From Salarias fasciatus (lineage: Eukaryota; Chordata; Actinopteri; Blenniiformes; Blenniidae), in assembly GCF_902148845.1 (NCBI RefSeq), contig NC_043754.1, positions 21,445,431-21,509,430 on the forward strand: DNA of 64,000 nucleotides, in the 5' to 3' direction. This document shows, one piece after another, positions 12,539-25,862 of this stretch. Within the stretch, counting starts at the first letter, position 1, and every line of letters begins with the position of its first letter. The translations under genes and the position numbers were made by a program. Below the pieces are notes generated by a model. That model saw nothing but the letters and a program-made list of their open reading frames with translations, was not told where the DNA came from and searched no databases.

Positions 12539-15500
12539 ATACACAGACACAGACCAACTTTTTCCTTTGTGCTCAGCTGAAATGTCTTCAGAAGGGAATG
12601 AATGAGACAGTCAGAGAGGAACTGGCGGCCGCTGATTGATTTTTCCTTCTCGTAATGACGACCCCATCAACAGAGTGGACGTATTTATTAAACCGGGACC
12701 TCTGGAAGCACCGATCAGCTACCTCCAGGAGAATGTGACCAGGCCTCAGATAAACTGCAAAAGCGCCGTCGCCGGCCGGTAACCATGACAGTGCCGTCCC
12801 CGGAGGGCAGCCATCCTTCAGGGCTTCATTTTTTTCCAGGGGAGTCTGAGCGAGATGAAATTCTGTTTTGCATGGGAGACTTCAGCCGAACGCAGCAAAC
12901 ATTTCGAGACGGATTCAATTACGGTGACAATCGAGTTGTGGAGTGGAGCAGGAAAGTTCCCTCCTCCGCTGAGGAGCGACCCCCTCGAGTCCCGGCAGAG
13001 CTGTGAGGCTCCTGAGCTCTTAATCCAGGCTGCAGAGGAGGGAGATGAGCTTTGACCCTCTTTGGTTCCAGTTCACTATGGAAGGAGCCATTTTCAAGCG
13101 AAAACACAAAACTTCAGCAGCAGAGAAAGGTGAAGGTTTAAAGGCGGTTTGGAAGTTGGAATTGCTTTTATTCAGAAAAAAACACACCAGTAAAGGCTGC
13201 ACGCATGTGTCAGATGTGAAAAACAACAGGGAGGAGTGTCGATTTATTCATATGTTCTATTTCAGAAGCAACTTGAGTTGTATTTCATTGCCTGAAAGAG
13301 AAGTTTAAGATAAAGATGACGTCGCTGTTTTTTTCAGGAGGCGTTCGCCGTACGGAGGAAACAACGCGCTCGGTTGTCATCGTCTGTTAACATACAAGAC
13401 GGCATGTGATAAGTGTTTTAAAATAGAAACGGGAGAGCATGCGAATCGGTGTCCTGCTGAAGCGAGGCGTCGTCGAGGTGTTGATTGAGCCGTTCGGGGC
13501 TCTCGGCAGCTGCAGGAACGATGTGACGACCGTCTAAAACACGTCTATAAACACGTATTTCACAGTAAATGTTCCACCCTCACTCTTTCGTTGTGGAAAG
13601 AAGACGGTTCAAGTGAAGATGGGTCGTTTTTGACGCTGTCATGTAAATGAAGAGGGCCAGAGTTAACAGTTTTAAAGCCTAATCTTACTCAGAAATGCAT
13701 CATCTTGTGTATATAATACACACTAGTGCTTTAGTTTCTGAATATTCTGCGTGACTTTGACTCTTCTGAGTGACGAGCGTGCCCGACGTTACCTCCAATG
13801 AATAATCATCGCTAACATTTTCTCCCCTGATGGACCGGAGTGAAGCAAACGCGAACAGCTGAAAGGTCAGAGGGCGAAGACGCCCCCCACCTCCCCCAGC
13901 AGGAGCTTTTCCCCCCCACACACCATGTGTTGGTACAATATCTAAAAAAAAAAAGAAAAAAGAAGCTGTTTCCTTTTATTATTTGTTATCTAACTTGTTT
14001 ACAGCGTTTTCCATGTGACATTCAAGTTGTTTTTTTTACTGTCGTTTGAATAATGTCACCTCTGGAACCTGTAATGCCTCCTCAACCTTTTGTTTGTAAC
14101 GAGCGTCAACACTTTTTATGTCCTTACATAACACACTTCAGCCGCACATCGCTGGGGTTTCATGAATAATGTCGGAATCACATTAAAGTAAGGCTCGAAC
14201 ACACAACAGGAGCAAGTTTTCAGTGGATTAACCTTCTTCTGAAAAGCTGCTGCTTCTTTCCGTTCGCTCTGCAGCTTCATGATGCGGACCGTTTCTCCAA
14301 ACCGGTGCAGGCGCTTCACCTTTCCCACCCGCCTCCGGGCTCTGCCAGGCATCACACATGAACAAAGCCCACACCTTCACACCCACGATCCCGCCAACAA
14401 TGCCTGTTGCTAGGCAACCGGGCCTCTGCGTGTGTGGGGTTTGCATGTTCGCCGTGTGTCTTGCCTCCGCTCGTCCTCCCACGGCCTGCCGACGTGCCGC
14501 CCGGCCGGAGGGGGGGGGACTCTACCTGTGGCAGGCTTCAGCCCGCCTCTCAAACCCGTCAATAGCAGAACTCAGAGGCGTCACCGAGCAGCTTTCAGCG
14601 CCTTCTGAATGTCGGGCCGCAGCCTCTGCGTTCAGCCGCTCCTGTCCTTGGCGTTGGCCTGAATGCAGCGTTGGTTACGGCTGACATTAATTAAAGTTTC
14701 TCTGGCCTCTTCTGTGATGGCATCAGACTCTCTGATCTCTCCAGGCTAAAGCTTAAAACTTATCTTTTTGTCTCAACTTTTAATTAGTTGCTTATTCTTT
14801 GATTTCTTCGCAGCCTTTACACCTTTTAGCCTCGTCTCTGTGGCTGGCTGCGCTCAGCCTCGATAAGTTCCCCAGTCCGCCTTTTCTCCACGAGTAAATA
14901 AGGTATGAACATCACGTAGCTTGCTGGAAATGATGGGAATAAAAAAAGATGAAAAAGGGTACAAACAGAAAAATTATGTTCTATCAGAGGTTTTCAAAAG
15001 CAGACCTAAAGAGTTTCAGGTTATATTCATTGAATAGGAATCACATTTTTTACATTTGTTATGAAAAATAGATCATACTGAACGGAATCAACATGGAAGT
15101 TGCTGGAAAAAAAGAACAAGGCAGAGACCTATTTTGTGAAATGGATTAATTGGAAATTTTGGGATAACCGTTATGAGTTAGACGAGGCTCACGCAGCCTT
15201 CATATTCCATTATCTCAACGTCAGGTTAAAGAAAAAGCAATTTTCCTGATCGAATTCAAACTAAAGCAACATTCCAGGTCAATGCGTCCCATTCTGATTC
15301 AACCCTCCACTGATGTTGTGAAAAGTGAAACGCGACCGCTGGATTGGATAATCGTGCCGTCATGTCTTCATCTGTCAGGCAGAAGCTTCACGGTTGTAAT
15401 TATTCGAACAATCAATTAAAACTGTTCAACCGGACGAGTTTAAATCATGGAGGGTTGATCGATTACCGTCGCTGAACTTTCATCAATTAGCTGCTAGCTG

Positions 15501-15690
15501 CAGCTGTTCTTGCGTGTCCGAATGACGAGTAAATAAAAACGAGCGCGAGCCACAGATCTTTAATCAGACCAAACCAGGAGCTATTTTCTGGGGAGTTTGT
15601 GGGATAAAAATAGACGGCGGCGGGAATGCAGCCCCATTACCACTATTTACTGAGAAGTCTGAAGGCATATCGCCACTGTGGAGCCTGGTG
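10176..15690. other. Intergenic, microsatellites only
   Basis: Holds poly(A)-rich runs at 10254-10282 and a T run near 10470-10486. It has (GT)14 at about 12266-12293 and (CA)n at about 12502-12535, an inverted pair about 210 bp apart, and short GT tracts near 11038 and 11157. No spliced gene pattern or RNA gene was recognised. Open frames of 60-140 codons here have no domain content. Confidence 0.5.
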
Positions 15691-15899
15691 GGTGTCACGC
15701 GGGAGAAACAACACGTCTGCGCACTCAGGAAAGAGTAATTAATGGCTTCAATTTATTCTCAGCGTGAACAATGCCCTCGTTTCTCACCCACTGTGTGAAC
15801 TGTACCTTTATCACTTCTGGCAGGTGTCATGGAGGGAGAAACAACACATTTGCGCGCCCACAAAAGTAGTAATGGTCTCATTATGCTCTCTGTGTGAAC
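15691..15899 (+). repeat. Imperfect tandem duplication, about 131 bp period
   Basis: Unit A (15691-15769) and unit B (15823-15899) both begin GGTGTCAY, share GGGAGAAACAACAC, TGCGC and GTAATGG-like blocks in the same order and end GTGTGAAC or CGTGAAC. Homology extends weakly upstream of each unit. It lies in the gene-poor stretch far from any exon. Confidence 0.7.
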
Positions 15900-17475
15900 G
15901 GCGCTTCGGCTCGCCTGCTGCAGTGTGCTCGCTGCTTTCTCCCCGTGTGTGTGTCATTGATTATTTCCCATCTTCAGGGCAAAGATAAATCTGAGTACTC
16001 TTTACTGACCAGCTGGTTGATACCAAGACGAATAGTTTTTCAACACAATCTGAGGGATGAGTGCAGAGAGACTTAAATGGGGTATTATTGTCTAAAATAC
16101 TGATATAAAACACAAAAAAACAATCAAGACAGTTTCCTTTCCTTCATATCTGTACATCCCACCACTTCAGAGTCAGTGATTTACTTTAAATGTATGTTTT
16201 TTGTTTTTTTTTTTTACACTGTGACAGGAAAACCTACATACAAAGAGGAATAACATGCAAACTCCACAATGGAAGGCCTCCAGAAATTCCCAATTAAGAC
16301 AGGAATAAGTACCAGAGCAGCAGATGGCAAATAAATTCACACTAACTGAGAGAAGGGCAGACACAACGTGGATTAATATTAATTCCTAAATGGAAAAGTT
16401 TGATTCTAAACGTCAAAGTGGTGGAACCAAGGAATCAATAGTCTGCTGCACCAGATCCTTCTCAATTTGACTGATATGTCGGCTTCCATTTTTGAGAAAA
16501 TACAAGAAAAGGGAGAAACGTATTCAATAACGCTTGATCTTGATGTGTGCACAGAGCCGCCGCTGCCTCCTTTCCAGAATATCTCAGTTTGTTCGTCTTC
16601 CAGTGAAAACACTATAAAGTGGAAACATCGTCTTAGAATGGAAATTGGCGGTTGGAACCTTTCTCGACATTCTGCTGTCGTCTGGGGTTTGAAATGAAGG
16701 GTTGGAGCTGAAGTGAGGATCGGTGCTGTGAGGAGGATCCTCCATCATGAAGCCTCCTGGTGGTTATCCAGCAGGACCTGCTGCTCGTTACCTGCTGCTG
16801 CACACACTCCAGCTGCTGCCGGGACAAAGTTAAGACAAACACACTCACTGTGTGGGTCTCGGGCTTCTGTCCCGCCCCGCTCCCCGTTTAAACGGACAGT
16901 AAAGCGCAGGCGTCGCCGTTTGTCCTGTTGTTGACATTCTCCTCCTGCTGTCTGGAGCCCTGCAGGCTTTATTGTTTGTTAAGCTGCAGAACATCCCTCC
17001 CACTCCCCCTCCCTGCATCTCCCCGCTCTCTCTCTCCCCTGCTTTACACCATCAATTATATTAACAGCAGCCCAAAGCCTCCTTCTAGCATGTTACTCCA
17101 TTTTGTGACTGGAAACCTTTCTGCCGCTGCTTTATGGCCTCCTGCTACATTATTGCGCGACACCAGTAATGGGGCTGACTCTCCATTCAACTCCGGGCGG
17201 TCGCCCCGCGATCCAATTTGTCTTTCCAACACTGGACATTTTCTGGTGACAATGAAGCATTTTTACGGCCGTGCTGATATCATCACATTTCTGTTTGTCC
17301 CTCGTCTCCCCGGGCGGCGCTTACAGGAAAATGAATTATACAACACAATAGAAAGGATGGATGCTCCGCAGTCAACATGAGGCCAGTTTGCCCAAACATG
17401 ACTTGGCTTGTGTTTGAAGGAAGCTGCCGCACTGCTCCGACCGTCCGCCAGCATCCTTTTCCAAATGATGCTTTT

Positions 17476-17506
<31 letters not shown>

Positions 17507-18229
17507 TTCTTGCACTCCTGTTAATTATATATCACCAGAATGAATCCGGCGGAGTCATGTGGTCTGTTAAGTTTCCCCCCTGATTGGCACGAGGGACTGA
17601 AATAGCACGTCAGGCTCTCTCCGACTCTAATTGCTCGCCACGTTCGAGCCATTGTATAACCACACACCATGTGAATCCGCCGGAGAGCCCCGGCCTTAAA
17701 TCATTCATTGATTGGAGCAAACAGCTACAGAAGAAGCACGTTGGACTCTCATGCAGCGCTTTGGGATCCTGAAATGAAACTTACTCAAGTCTGTTTTCAT
17801 GTGAGAATCACATATCCGCATCTTGAAATAAATAGTTATTGATTTTAGAAGAAATATAATCATTTATGCTGCATGTAGTAAGGTATATATAGAGTCAGCT
17901 CTCAGCACACGGAGAACAAGCCGCGGCCCTTTTCTGTGTAGTCCAGCTGATGATAATATGAAGTGTCTGCAGTCTCTTTTACTTAAATCAAGCTCTTATC
18001 TTAAGTTAGAAATATAGCTCCTGTTTTCTTGCTGCACACTGTTCATCACCTGAGATATAGTTCAGTCTCAGAGATAATACACCAAAAAAATGGTGTAGAT
18101 ACAAAAATGACAATAGGTATTTCTTTCTCCTATGTGTGATGCGGTACAAGCAAACAGTCTCACTACGTCTGACATGAAGTGTCACGTAAATGGGTTTACA
18201 GGAGGCCTGTGGATGAAATAACATTCAAC
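15900..18229. other. Intergenic, nothing recognised
   Basis: Unique-looking sequence without recognised repeats apart from T runs near 17470-17497. The part at 16.9-17.8 kb is balanced in composition and could be conserved non-coding DNA. No gene was recognised. Confidence 0.45.
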
Positions 18230-18690
18230 AAGACACCAAACTAACGTAAAGATGCAATTTTGTTTGTCAAAAAGTTCACAAATCCACAATAAAAACATGC
18301 AAAATAATAAAAGAGGATGCAAAACAACCATTATTAGACACCGAGATGGCCATAAAGAGGCACAAGATGGAAATAAGGAGACATTAAAGTGAAAACAATC
18401 ACAAAAAGTGAAAAAACCTTAGATATCTGAAAACTCATCATTAAAAGACACAATCAAACCAAAATGACACAGAAATGCATCAGAAAGGAACAAATACTCA
18501 CCTGTCATTAACAGATACAAAATAATGCAACAAGCACAGAGAGATAATCAATAACAAAGAGATGTCAAATGAATTTAATGGAGATTAAAACACACAATGT
18601 CAATGACCGAGAAAATAATCACAGACCTGAAATAACTACAAACAAGAGCAAAGGAAACCATGTTTAGCAAGAGTCACAAAATACCATCAC
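18230..18690 (+). repeat. Degenerate A-rich minisatellite
   Basis: Loosely repeated units of about 18-24 bp based on CACAAAGAGACACAAAATGA. Similar arrays occur at 47545-47765 (same orientation) and about 43080-43400 (opposite orientation), so this is a dispersed minisatellite family. Confidence 0.55.
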
Positions 18691-18959
18691 ACAACTATAT
18701 CGGTTAAACCCTCCAGAGAGACATTTCAGGCTTAAAGGTCATACATTAGCTTTTTTTCACTTTGTGAAGAGTTTCTTATAGTAGTATGTGTTGTCGTAGC
18801 CTCATTGTGACATTCAAATGTGTAAACTGTCTGTTTCCTCCCTGTCTTGCTACACCACATTTTGTGAAAATGAAACAAACTGAAGCTGAAACGGTCAAGT
18901 TTGAGTTTGATTCGCTTATCCTAAAATAAGGGGATTTAACTCCTCCCCCTGACTCCCCA

Positions 18960-18962
<3 letters not shown>

Positions 18963-19012
<50 letters not shown>

Positions 19013-19287
19013 GGTTTTCGTATGGTCGTGGGGACAAAATGTCCCCACAACATAGGAAAACCAGGCACAATGTCATTTGTGGGGACATTTCTTGGGTCCC
19101 CATGAAGGGAAACAGTGTTTTCTTGACCATGTTGTTGTTACTGAAAAAAGTAAAAGTGCAAAAAACATTTATTTAGGGCTACGCTTTGTTTTGGTGTGGG
19201 TTAGGGTTAGGGTAAGGGTCAGGGTTAGGGGCTAAAAATGAATGGGAGTCAATGGAAGGTCCCCAAAAGAGTGGGAAACCCAACACA

Positions 19288-19319
<32 letters not shown>
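18963..19319 (+). repeat. GT-flanked element with telomere-like core
   Basis: A (GT)n run (18963-19010) and a second (19290-19318) bracket a unit that contains GTGGGGACAAAATGTCCCCAC (near 19028-19048, an almost perfect inverted repeat). The same unit carries another GTGGGGAC...GTCCCCA pair at 19079-19102. The core 19198-19230 holds TTAGGG-type hexamers including GGGTTAGGGTTAGGG. The GTGGGGAC/GTCCCCAC unit flanked by GT repeats is dispersed in fish genomes as far as I recall; I do not know a formal name. Confidence 0.6.
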
Positions 19320-19548
19320 GTCAGATACGTTCAAGCGTATACCAGGAAGCAGGCTCAGAAACGGCCTGTTCTGAGGAGGGCTCCTCAGAGCGGCTTTTTG
19401 GACCGCTGAAACTCCAAACATAGGATGAATTTTGGGTGAACAAACTTATATACTATGTCTTTGGGCTTCGGAGACCCATATGACGTGACTGAAAAATAGC
19501 ATAATATAAGACCTTTAAAGTGAGGCTAGCTTTCTCGTTTCACAGTAA

Positions 19549-19770
19549 AAAGGTCCTGGGTTGAATTACTGGCCAGCCCTTTCTGTGTGGAGTTTGCATG
19601 TTCTCCCCTTGTGTGCATGGCTTTTCTCCAGGCGGTTTCTTCCCACAGTTAATTGATTACCCTAAATTGCGTGGATGTGTGTGATGAACTGTGCAGGATG
19701 TGCCCTTTGCTCATAGTCAACTACGATTCACTCCATCAACCTGCTGGATAGGCGTATAGAAGATGTATGG
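19549..19770 (+). mobile_element. SINE copy (fish tRNA-type, Mermaid-like)
   Basis: Begins with a degenerate RNA polymerase III box-B-like stretch (AGGTCCTGGGTTGAATTAC). It continues through CTTTCTGTGTGGAGTTTGCA, CTCCAGGCGG, CCCACAG, CCCTAAATTG and ends near GGATGGAA. The order matches the tRNA-derived SINE common in fish. It lies just upstream of the ATTCT array and psmg1. Confidence 0.65.
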
Positions 19771-19795
19771 ATGGAATCTGAGACAAACAAATTAT

Positions 19796-19875
19796 TTCTA
19801 TTCTATTCTATTCTATTCTATTCTATTCTATTCTATTCTATTCTATTCTATTCTATTCTATTCTATTCTATTCTA
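19796..19875 (+). repeat. (TTCTA)16 pentanucleotide microsatellite
   Basis: Sixteen perfect copies, equivalent to (ATTCT)n. It lies about 160 bp upstream of the psmg1 start codon and next to the 3' end of a SINE. (ATTCT)n is the motif expanded in human ATXN10 (SCA10). Confidence 0.98.
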
Positions 19876-20033
19876 AATTCAACAGTACAATATATATAAT
19901 CCAAAATATAAAAACAAGCTGAAGCTTTTATTTTGAAGTAGACCGGAAGCAGCTGAGTCTTTCTATTTCCGGTGTCATGGCCGCTTCCTGAAATCTGAAG
20001 CTGAACTTTCGATTTATTAAAAACCCCGCAGTC

Positions 20034-23000
20034 ATGGCCACGTTTTTCGGAGAGGTGCTGTCGGTGTTTTCTCGGGCTGTGGAGGACGAGGAGGAGGAGG
20101 AGGCAGAGGAGAACGAGGAAGATGAACAAATCCGCAGAGAGCTGGAAGAAAAGAGGTCAGGAACGGCGGGTTAGCGTGAAGTGACAGCGCAGAAAGACAG
20201 AGATGGAGCCCAGTCAGTCCGAACCTGGAGAACCGAGCCGGGGAGACATCAGACATGAATTTACAGTTTATCTTCAGGTCCTTTACGGCTCGATGTGACT
20301 CTGAGCAGCTTCAGTTAACACGACAGTGTGTCTCTGAAAATTAACCATCATTCATCAGTTACTGATGAAGGTGGAATCAAATGCTCCTGTCAAGAAAGTC
20401 AGACTAAAAACTCATAATTTACCTGCAAAATCCAAATTTTCAGGTTCGAATTTTAATTCAATTTATTGCGTAAGGACTTTGTTAAAGTAGTAGAACTGAT
20501 CAGAAAGTGTGAAACAGTAAGACAGGGCTGTCAAACACGTGTCAGCTCAGGAGACGCACACAGCACAATTTCTTAAAATAGTAAAATAATAACCTTTAAG
20601 TTTAGGCTTTGAAGTTTCTCTGTGTTGTTGTGCAGAGTGTAAGTGATGAAGTGAAATCTAATTATAAAGATAATTTTCATTAAACCTTCAGTTGCAAAAA
20701 ACTTTGAATTGTCTTAAAAATGTATATAACTTTAAACCTGTTTAGAAACTAGGCATGAAATCACTCAAGCTTTACATGTACATTATCTATAAAATAGGCT
20801 CTTGGATTCTTACATGTTTCCATATTTGACACTAAATTTTACTTATTACTGCAAAAGTAGTGATATTCTAACATGTTGTAGACAGTGGTGTAATTCTGCG
20901 TTTTCATTCATTTAAACTCAATACAAATAAGTAAAAGTGATAACATGCGTTTTTTTAATTTATTCATTTATTTATGTGCGATATAGAGTGTCAGAAGAGT
21001 AAGTTATGAAATGTATGATTACAGCTAAATGTTGAAAGTCCATTTTGTTATTGCGAGCCAATGTTCCAGGTCAGTGTGTCTGAAACACTGGAGATGCAAT
21101 TCCAGGGTGGCAAAAAAAAACATGATGAAGCTGCTGCTCTTCTGCTCTTCACCCATCCTCTGTGCCTCTCCTCCAGGGAGGTTCATCTCCACTGGAGCCC
21201 TGAAGTCTCGGAGTCTCTGGCGTCTGGAAACAAGCTGCAGTGCTCAGACTTCATCCTCGCCGTGGGACCCAACGCTGCCAGTGAGTCGCTGCCAGCCTCC
21301 CTTCACGCTCCGTGGCCTGTGACGCTCCGTCCGCCGGCTCTGCCAACATTATCACAGATCAGATTCATTTTTTACGATCTGCTTCTGGAAACTGGGCGAA
21401 GGCTCCGAGTCGTAGATATTTCCTTGAGTGGCAGCGAGAATTTTCTTTTAGCTTTTAGGATTAATAAGCAGCTGTTAGCAGGATGCGGCGCTAAAGGCTG
21501 TGCTGTAAGCTCCAGGTGATTGTTTTCCCTCCGGTGTGTCGTCACATTCAGACACGTGGAGGCCAGCGGCGTCACATCGTTAGGCTGTCTGGCTCCTCGC
21601 ACTGAGGGGCAAATGAAACCCGCATGGCAGGGAGCCTGTGAGTGGCCTTCAGGGCGTCTTCTAAAAATAGTAAAATAGTGTTCAATACAGAAAAACATGG
21701 TGATGTGTAAAATATATGTACTTTCTCAATGAAACTGCTCAAGAAAGATTAACAAGAAAAATCCGAGTGTGTTCACTGACTTATGGAAAATCAGGAATAT
21801 CTGGCTGCATCCCTTCACATGTCTGAATATATATCAGCATGAGAGGAGCAGATTTCCCTACATTATATTTACGTAGAATCCCTTCTCATTTCTCAACACC
21901 CCTGAAGCGTCCCTCTGTTTGGAAACGTTTAATGACTCCTGTTCTTTTGACTTCCCTCGGGGAGCAGCTACAGCTTCCCAGCAGCCTTCACTATTGTAAT
22001 TTAATGTTGGACTGTTGATGATTTGTGTGCTTTAAAAAAAGAAACACCGTGACCAACTGTAACTGTTCTCTGAACAGAAGCACCAGTATATGCCTGGATT
22101 TGTACTCATTTTAGAAAACACTGCAGTCGCCAGTTACCTGAAAACAGCCCTGAATCCTGCATGAATGCAGTCGGTATCATCAGGATCTGGAGGCAGAGCA
22201 GGTCTCAGGTGCGACCTGTGAACCCAGAGGGCGGGAGTGTCGGATTATCTGTCTGGGAATGTTTCAGCCCATATTGAGCATATTTGACGGAGAAGTAGTG
22301 CAGTGCAGAAGATTAGAGGGAGGATTCATTGTTCGAGCCACAGCCTGGGGGCTGAGTCTGGCCTCCTGTTCGCCCTGAGCAGCCAGACTCTGCTACACGG
22401 CGGTTTTATATCTCCAGTCACCTGCAGGAAGGTTTGAAAGTACGGTTGAGCTCATCGGGAGGAAAATATTCCAGTCCTCAAATCATTCAGAGAGACTCTC
22501 TTCTCCACAGAAGTGGCTGATAGAACGACTGAAAACACTCATTAAGTAACAGATTTGATCCATCCAGCTGTCTTTGGTGGCAGTCCATCCACCTGAGCGG
22601 CGTGGGGCGCTGGAGCCGGTCCCAGCTGAGTCTGGGAGACGGATAATCACACAAACTCACACTCACGCCCACGGAGAGTTGACTGGAACGCACCTGCCAT
22701 ACCTCCAGTGTTTTTTGGACGGTGAGAGAGGACGTCTGGGGAAAACCCACGCTCGCTCAGGGAGCCTTCACACTGAACGGTCCTCCAGCATGGGCTGAGG
22801 GTGATCCCACCACGCTGCTCAGCACTCAGCTATTCATGGTCCAAATGAGATGAAAGTTGATTATTCTCGACTTTTCTAACTTCCAGGGTATTGAAGGATG
22901 TTTTCAGACGTATTAAGACAATTCTGTTTAAAAACAAATAGACCTGGCATCTGTTAAATAGTGGGAAATGATCCAAAATCCAGTGTATCTTAGATCTACT

Positions 23001-25828
23001 TGGTTTCTCGACGACGCAGTTAACAGCAGGGGAGTCAAACTGAAGGTAAAATAGAAGCAGAATAAACTTTGAATTCAAAATTGAAAGCGTGTCTTTATTG
23101 TGACGCAGTGTAGATGCGATAAAAATGTCTCTATTTTCCTTAAAAAAAAAACAAAAAAAAAAAACATCTGCTCCAGAAAGTAAGTACAATCTGAACATGG
23201 AGCCAATTCTAATGAGACCTTCTGGTGCAGAAAAATGCATCAAAAGGTTGAAAAAACTGTTTTTTTCCCTTCATAACAGAATCACTGAGCTCTCTATGGG
23301 TTTTTTTCTGAAACAGCAGCGATCTCAGATGATCTGTTACTGATCTGTTGATGTGTTTCTTGTTGAAACTCCTTGCAGAAGAGGAGATCTTCCTCTCGGT
23401 GAAGTGAAAGTGGAATGAGAGCGGCGGGATGCGTCCCGGTGTGGGAGCTGCTGCTGCTGCTGCTGAATACTGAGAGGCCGTGTCTTCGCAGGGTTCCTGT
23501 CAGTGTACGTCCTCGCCTCCGCAAACTGGAACGCCGTCGGCCGTGCATCGGTGTGGAACGAGAGGAGCCGGGCGGCAGCCGGCCAGAGCGGCGAGGAGGC
23601 GGCGGCCTGCGTCTTCTACAGGCACAAAGAGCAGCCGTCAGTGAGTGAGCACCGCGGCGCCTCGCCGTGCGCTCCCGTTAATGAGCCGAGCTCCCGTTTG
23701 TCACGCGAGACGCGCCGCGTAACGACCGCGCTCTGCTCCAGATGACAGGGAACAAATTAGAGAAGAAATATCAGGAGTGCAGACGCTTCCGTGACGGCGG
23801 GAGATAAAAGCAAGTTATCGTTTGGCCGAAGCCGTTTTTTTATGTGCTGGCGTCGTTCCAGAGCTATTTCAGCTTCGGCCTCCCGTCCGATCATAATGGA
23901 TCTGATGCAGAAGCAGTGCAGCGCGTCAAGGCGGGGAGGAGAAGCCGCTGAGGACCCCGTCACGTGCCGGACCAGTCGGCTCCAGCTGTCTGCTGCGAGA
24001 AACTGTCAAACGCCAGAGTTAGAAGCTCCAGCCGAGCCGCCGTCCGCACGGGATCTAATCAAGATAAGCGTGGTGAACGGCTGCGTTTGATATCGGCGGG
24101 GATTCAGATTGATCGCGTGTCCCGCTGCCTGGAGGCGGCTGCAGGGTGTTAATGTAGTGAGGCGGCCCGGCGACAGACACCCACACAGCAGGGCTTCAGT
24201 CTACCGACCCCACTCAGGAGGAACATTTATTTTTTTAACTTTAAAAAGGCAAAAAACGAAAGAGCTGTCAGTTTTAATTGCCATTAATCGCTACAAATTC
24301 AGATTAATCTCAATGAATCGATGGAGGGTTGTCAACGATTCATTTTTTTTTTTAAACTGTGATTAATCACGATTGTTTCAAAGAATAGAAATAGAAGATA
24401 AAACTCAATTTCCTGTCATTGGGACGTTGTTTTTTCCATCCCTGTGCAGTTCAGCTGAATTATGAGGATTAGATTCTTCATTTGAAGCTCAATTACAAGC
24501 TCACAAGTTATCCGATTAATCGCAGCTTAATAAAAAATCAATTGTTGACAGCCCTCCATGAATGGGTAAAAACTGACAGCACTAATGATGGACTGAGAAA
24601 GGTTTATATTTCTTAAGTAAAACTGTGCCTTCCCCTCGTTTCTGTCTCTCTCTCCAGGTGCTGGTGTGCCAGGTGACGTGCCACGTTGCAGAGGATCAAC
24701 TGTTTCAGTGGACTGAGAAGGTACGTCTGCACGGCTAAGCTCACTCGCAGGTGGCGCCGGGATCGGAGACGCCAGAGCGCGTCTGGAAACAGACGATCGC
24801 CCGACGCTCGGCGGCGCCCTGACCGCGTCTCTCTGCCTCCCGAAGGTGCTGGACTGTCTGCAGCACCGACAGCTGAGCGTGACCGTGCTGTCAGACGGCT
24901 CCCTGGCCGACTACAAGACTCCCGACTACCTGAGCGGCAGCTCCGCCCCCTTCCTGCGCTCGCTGCACACCGCCGCCTTCAGCGACCGGCCCGTCTGCCG
25001 CTCCCTGGAGCAGCCCAACATCGTCACTGGCCTCGCCGCCGCAGGTAGAGGAAAACAAACCCGTCCTGCTTTTTTGGTAAACACTGCAGTCTCACTTCCA
25101 TTTTCGAGCCGAGGAAAGAGACATTCTGGTGGTGAATGGTGCAGGAAGTTCCACCGGATCACTCCAGTCGCTCAATTTGGACAAAAACAGCATTGATTAG
25201 TGCATGTGGAGCCTGCATGACGCTCGCTGGGGAGAAACTCAGCACATCCCAGAGCCTGTAAATGAGGTTAAACATGTTTCAACAGATAAAATGCTGCTGG
25301 AGGTCGGTCAAGTGCACGTTTTCTTACTTTATACTGTGTTGTTTCTCAATGCAGTGTTGATGAGAAAACAATAAAATGTTCAGTTCAAATATGTTGTTAA
25401 ACACTGACTATATTAAAATCGGCAGCAAAAACGTCATTGATCTGTAAAATCCCTGAGAGATTATGTGAGATTTTCACATCTAATATGGTATCAGAACGTA
25501 GTAAATCATATTCAGCAGCAACACATCCACCACCAGAGTTGATTTTTAAAGGATTTGAACCTCATCAGTAAGGCTGATCAGCATGCAACGCGCCGTTTGT
25601 GGTTCCAGGAGCTCTCACAATGTCACGATGTGTTTAAACTTTCAGTGACTGCTCGGGTTTCCTCCTCCTCGTTTCTACAGTCAGAAAATGAAGACGCGAC
25701 TCAAAGTGACTGGATGGAAACGACTGAGTCAAACTGTACAACTATTAAAAGACTGGGTTTTTAGCTGGTTCTCTGTTTGCTGTTGAAGCGTCCTTGAGCG
25801 AGATGCTGAACCTTGGAGGACTCCGGAT

Positions 25829-25862
<34 letters not shown>

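Noticed and set aside
19198-19230. TTAGGG hexamers as a telomere or chromosome end
   Set aside because: Only a few degenerate copies inside a dispersed repeat, with unique genes on both sides.
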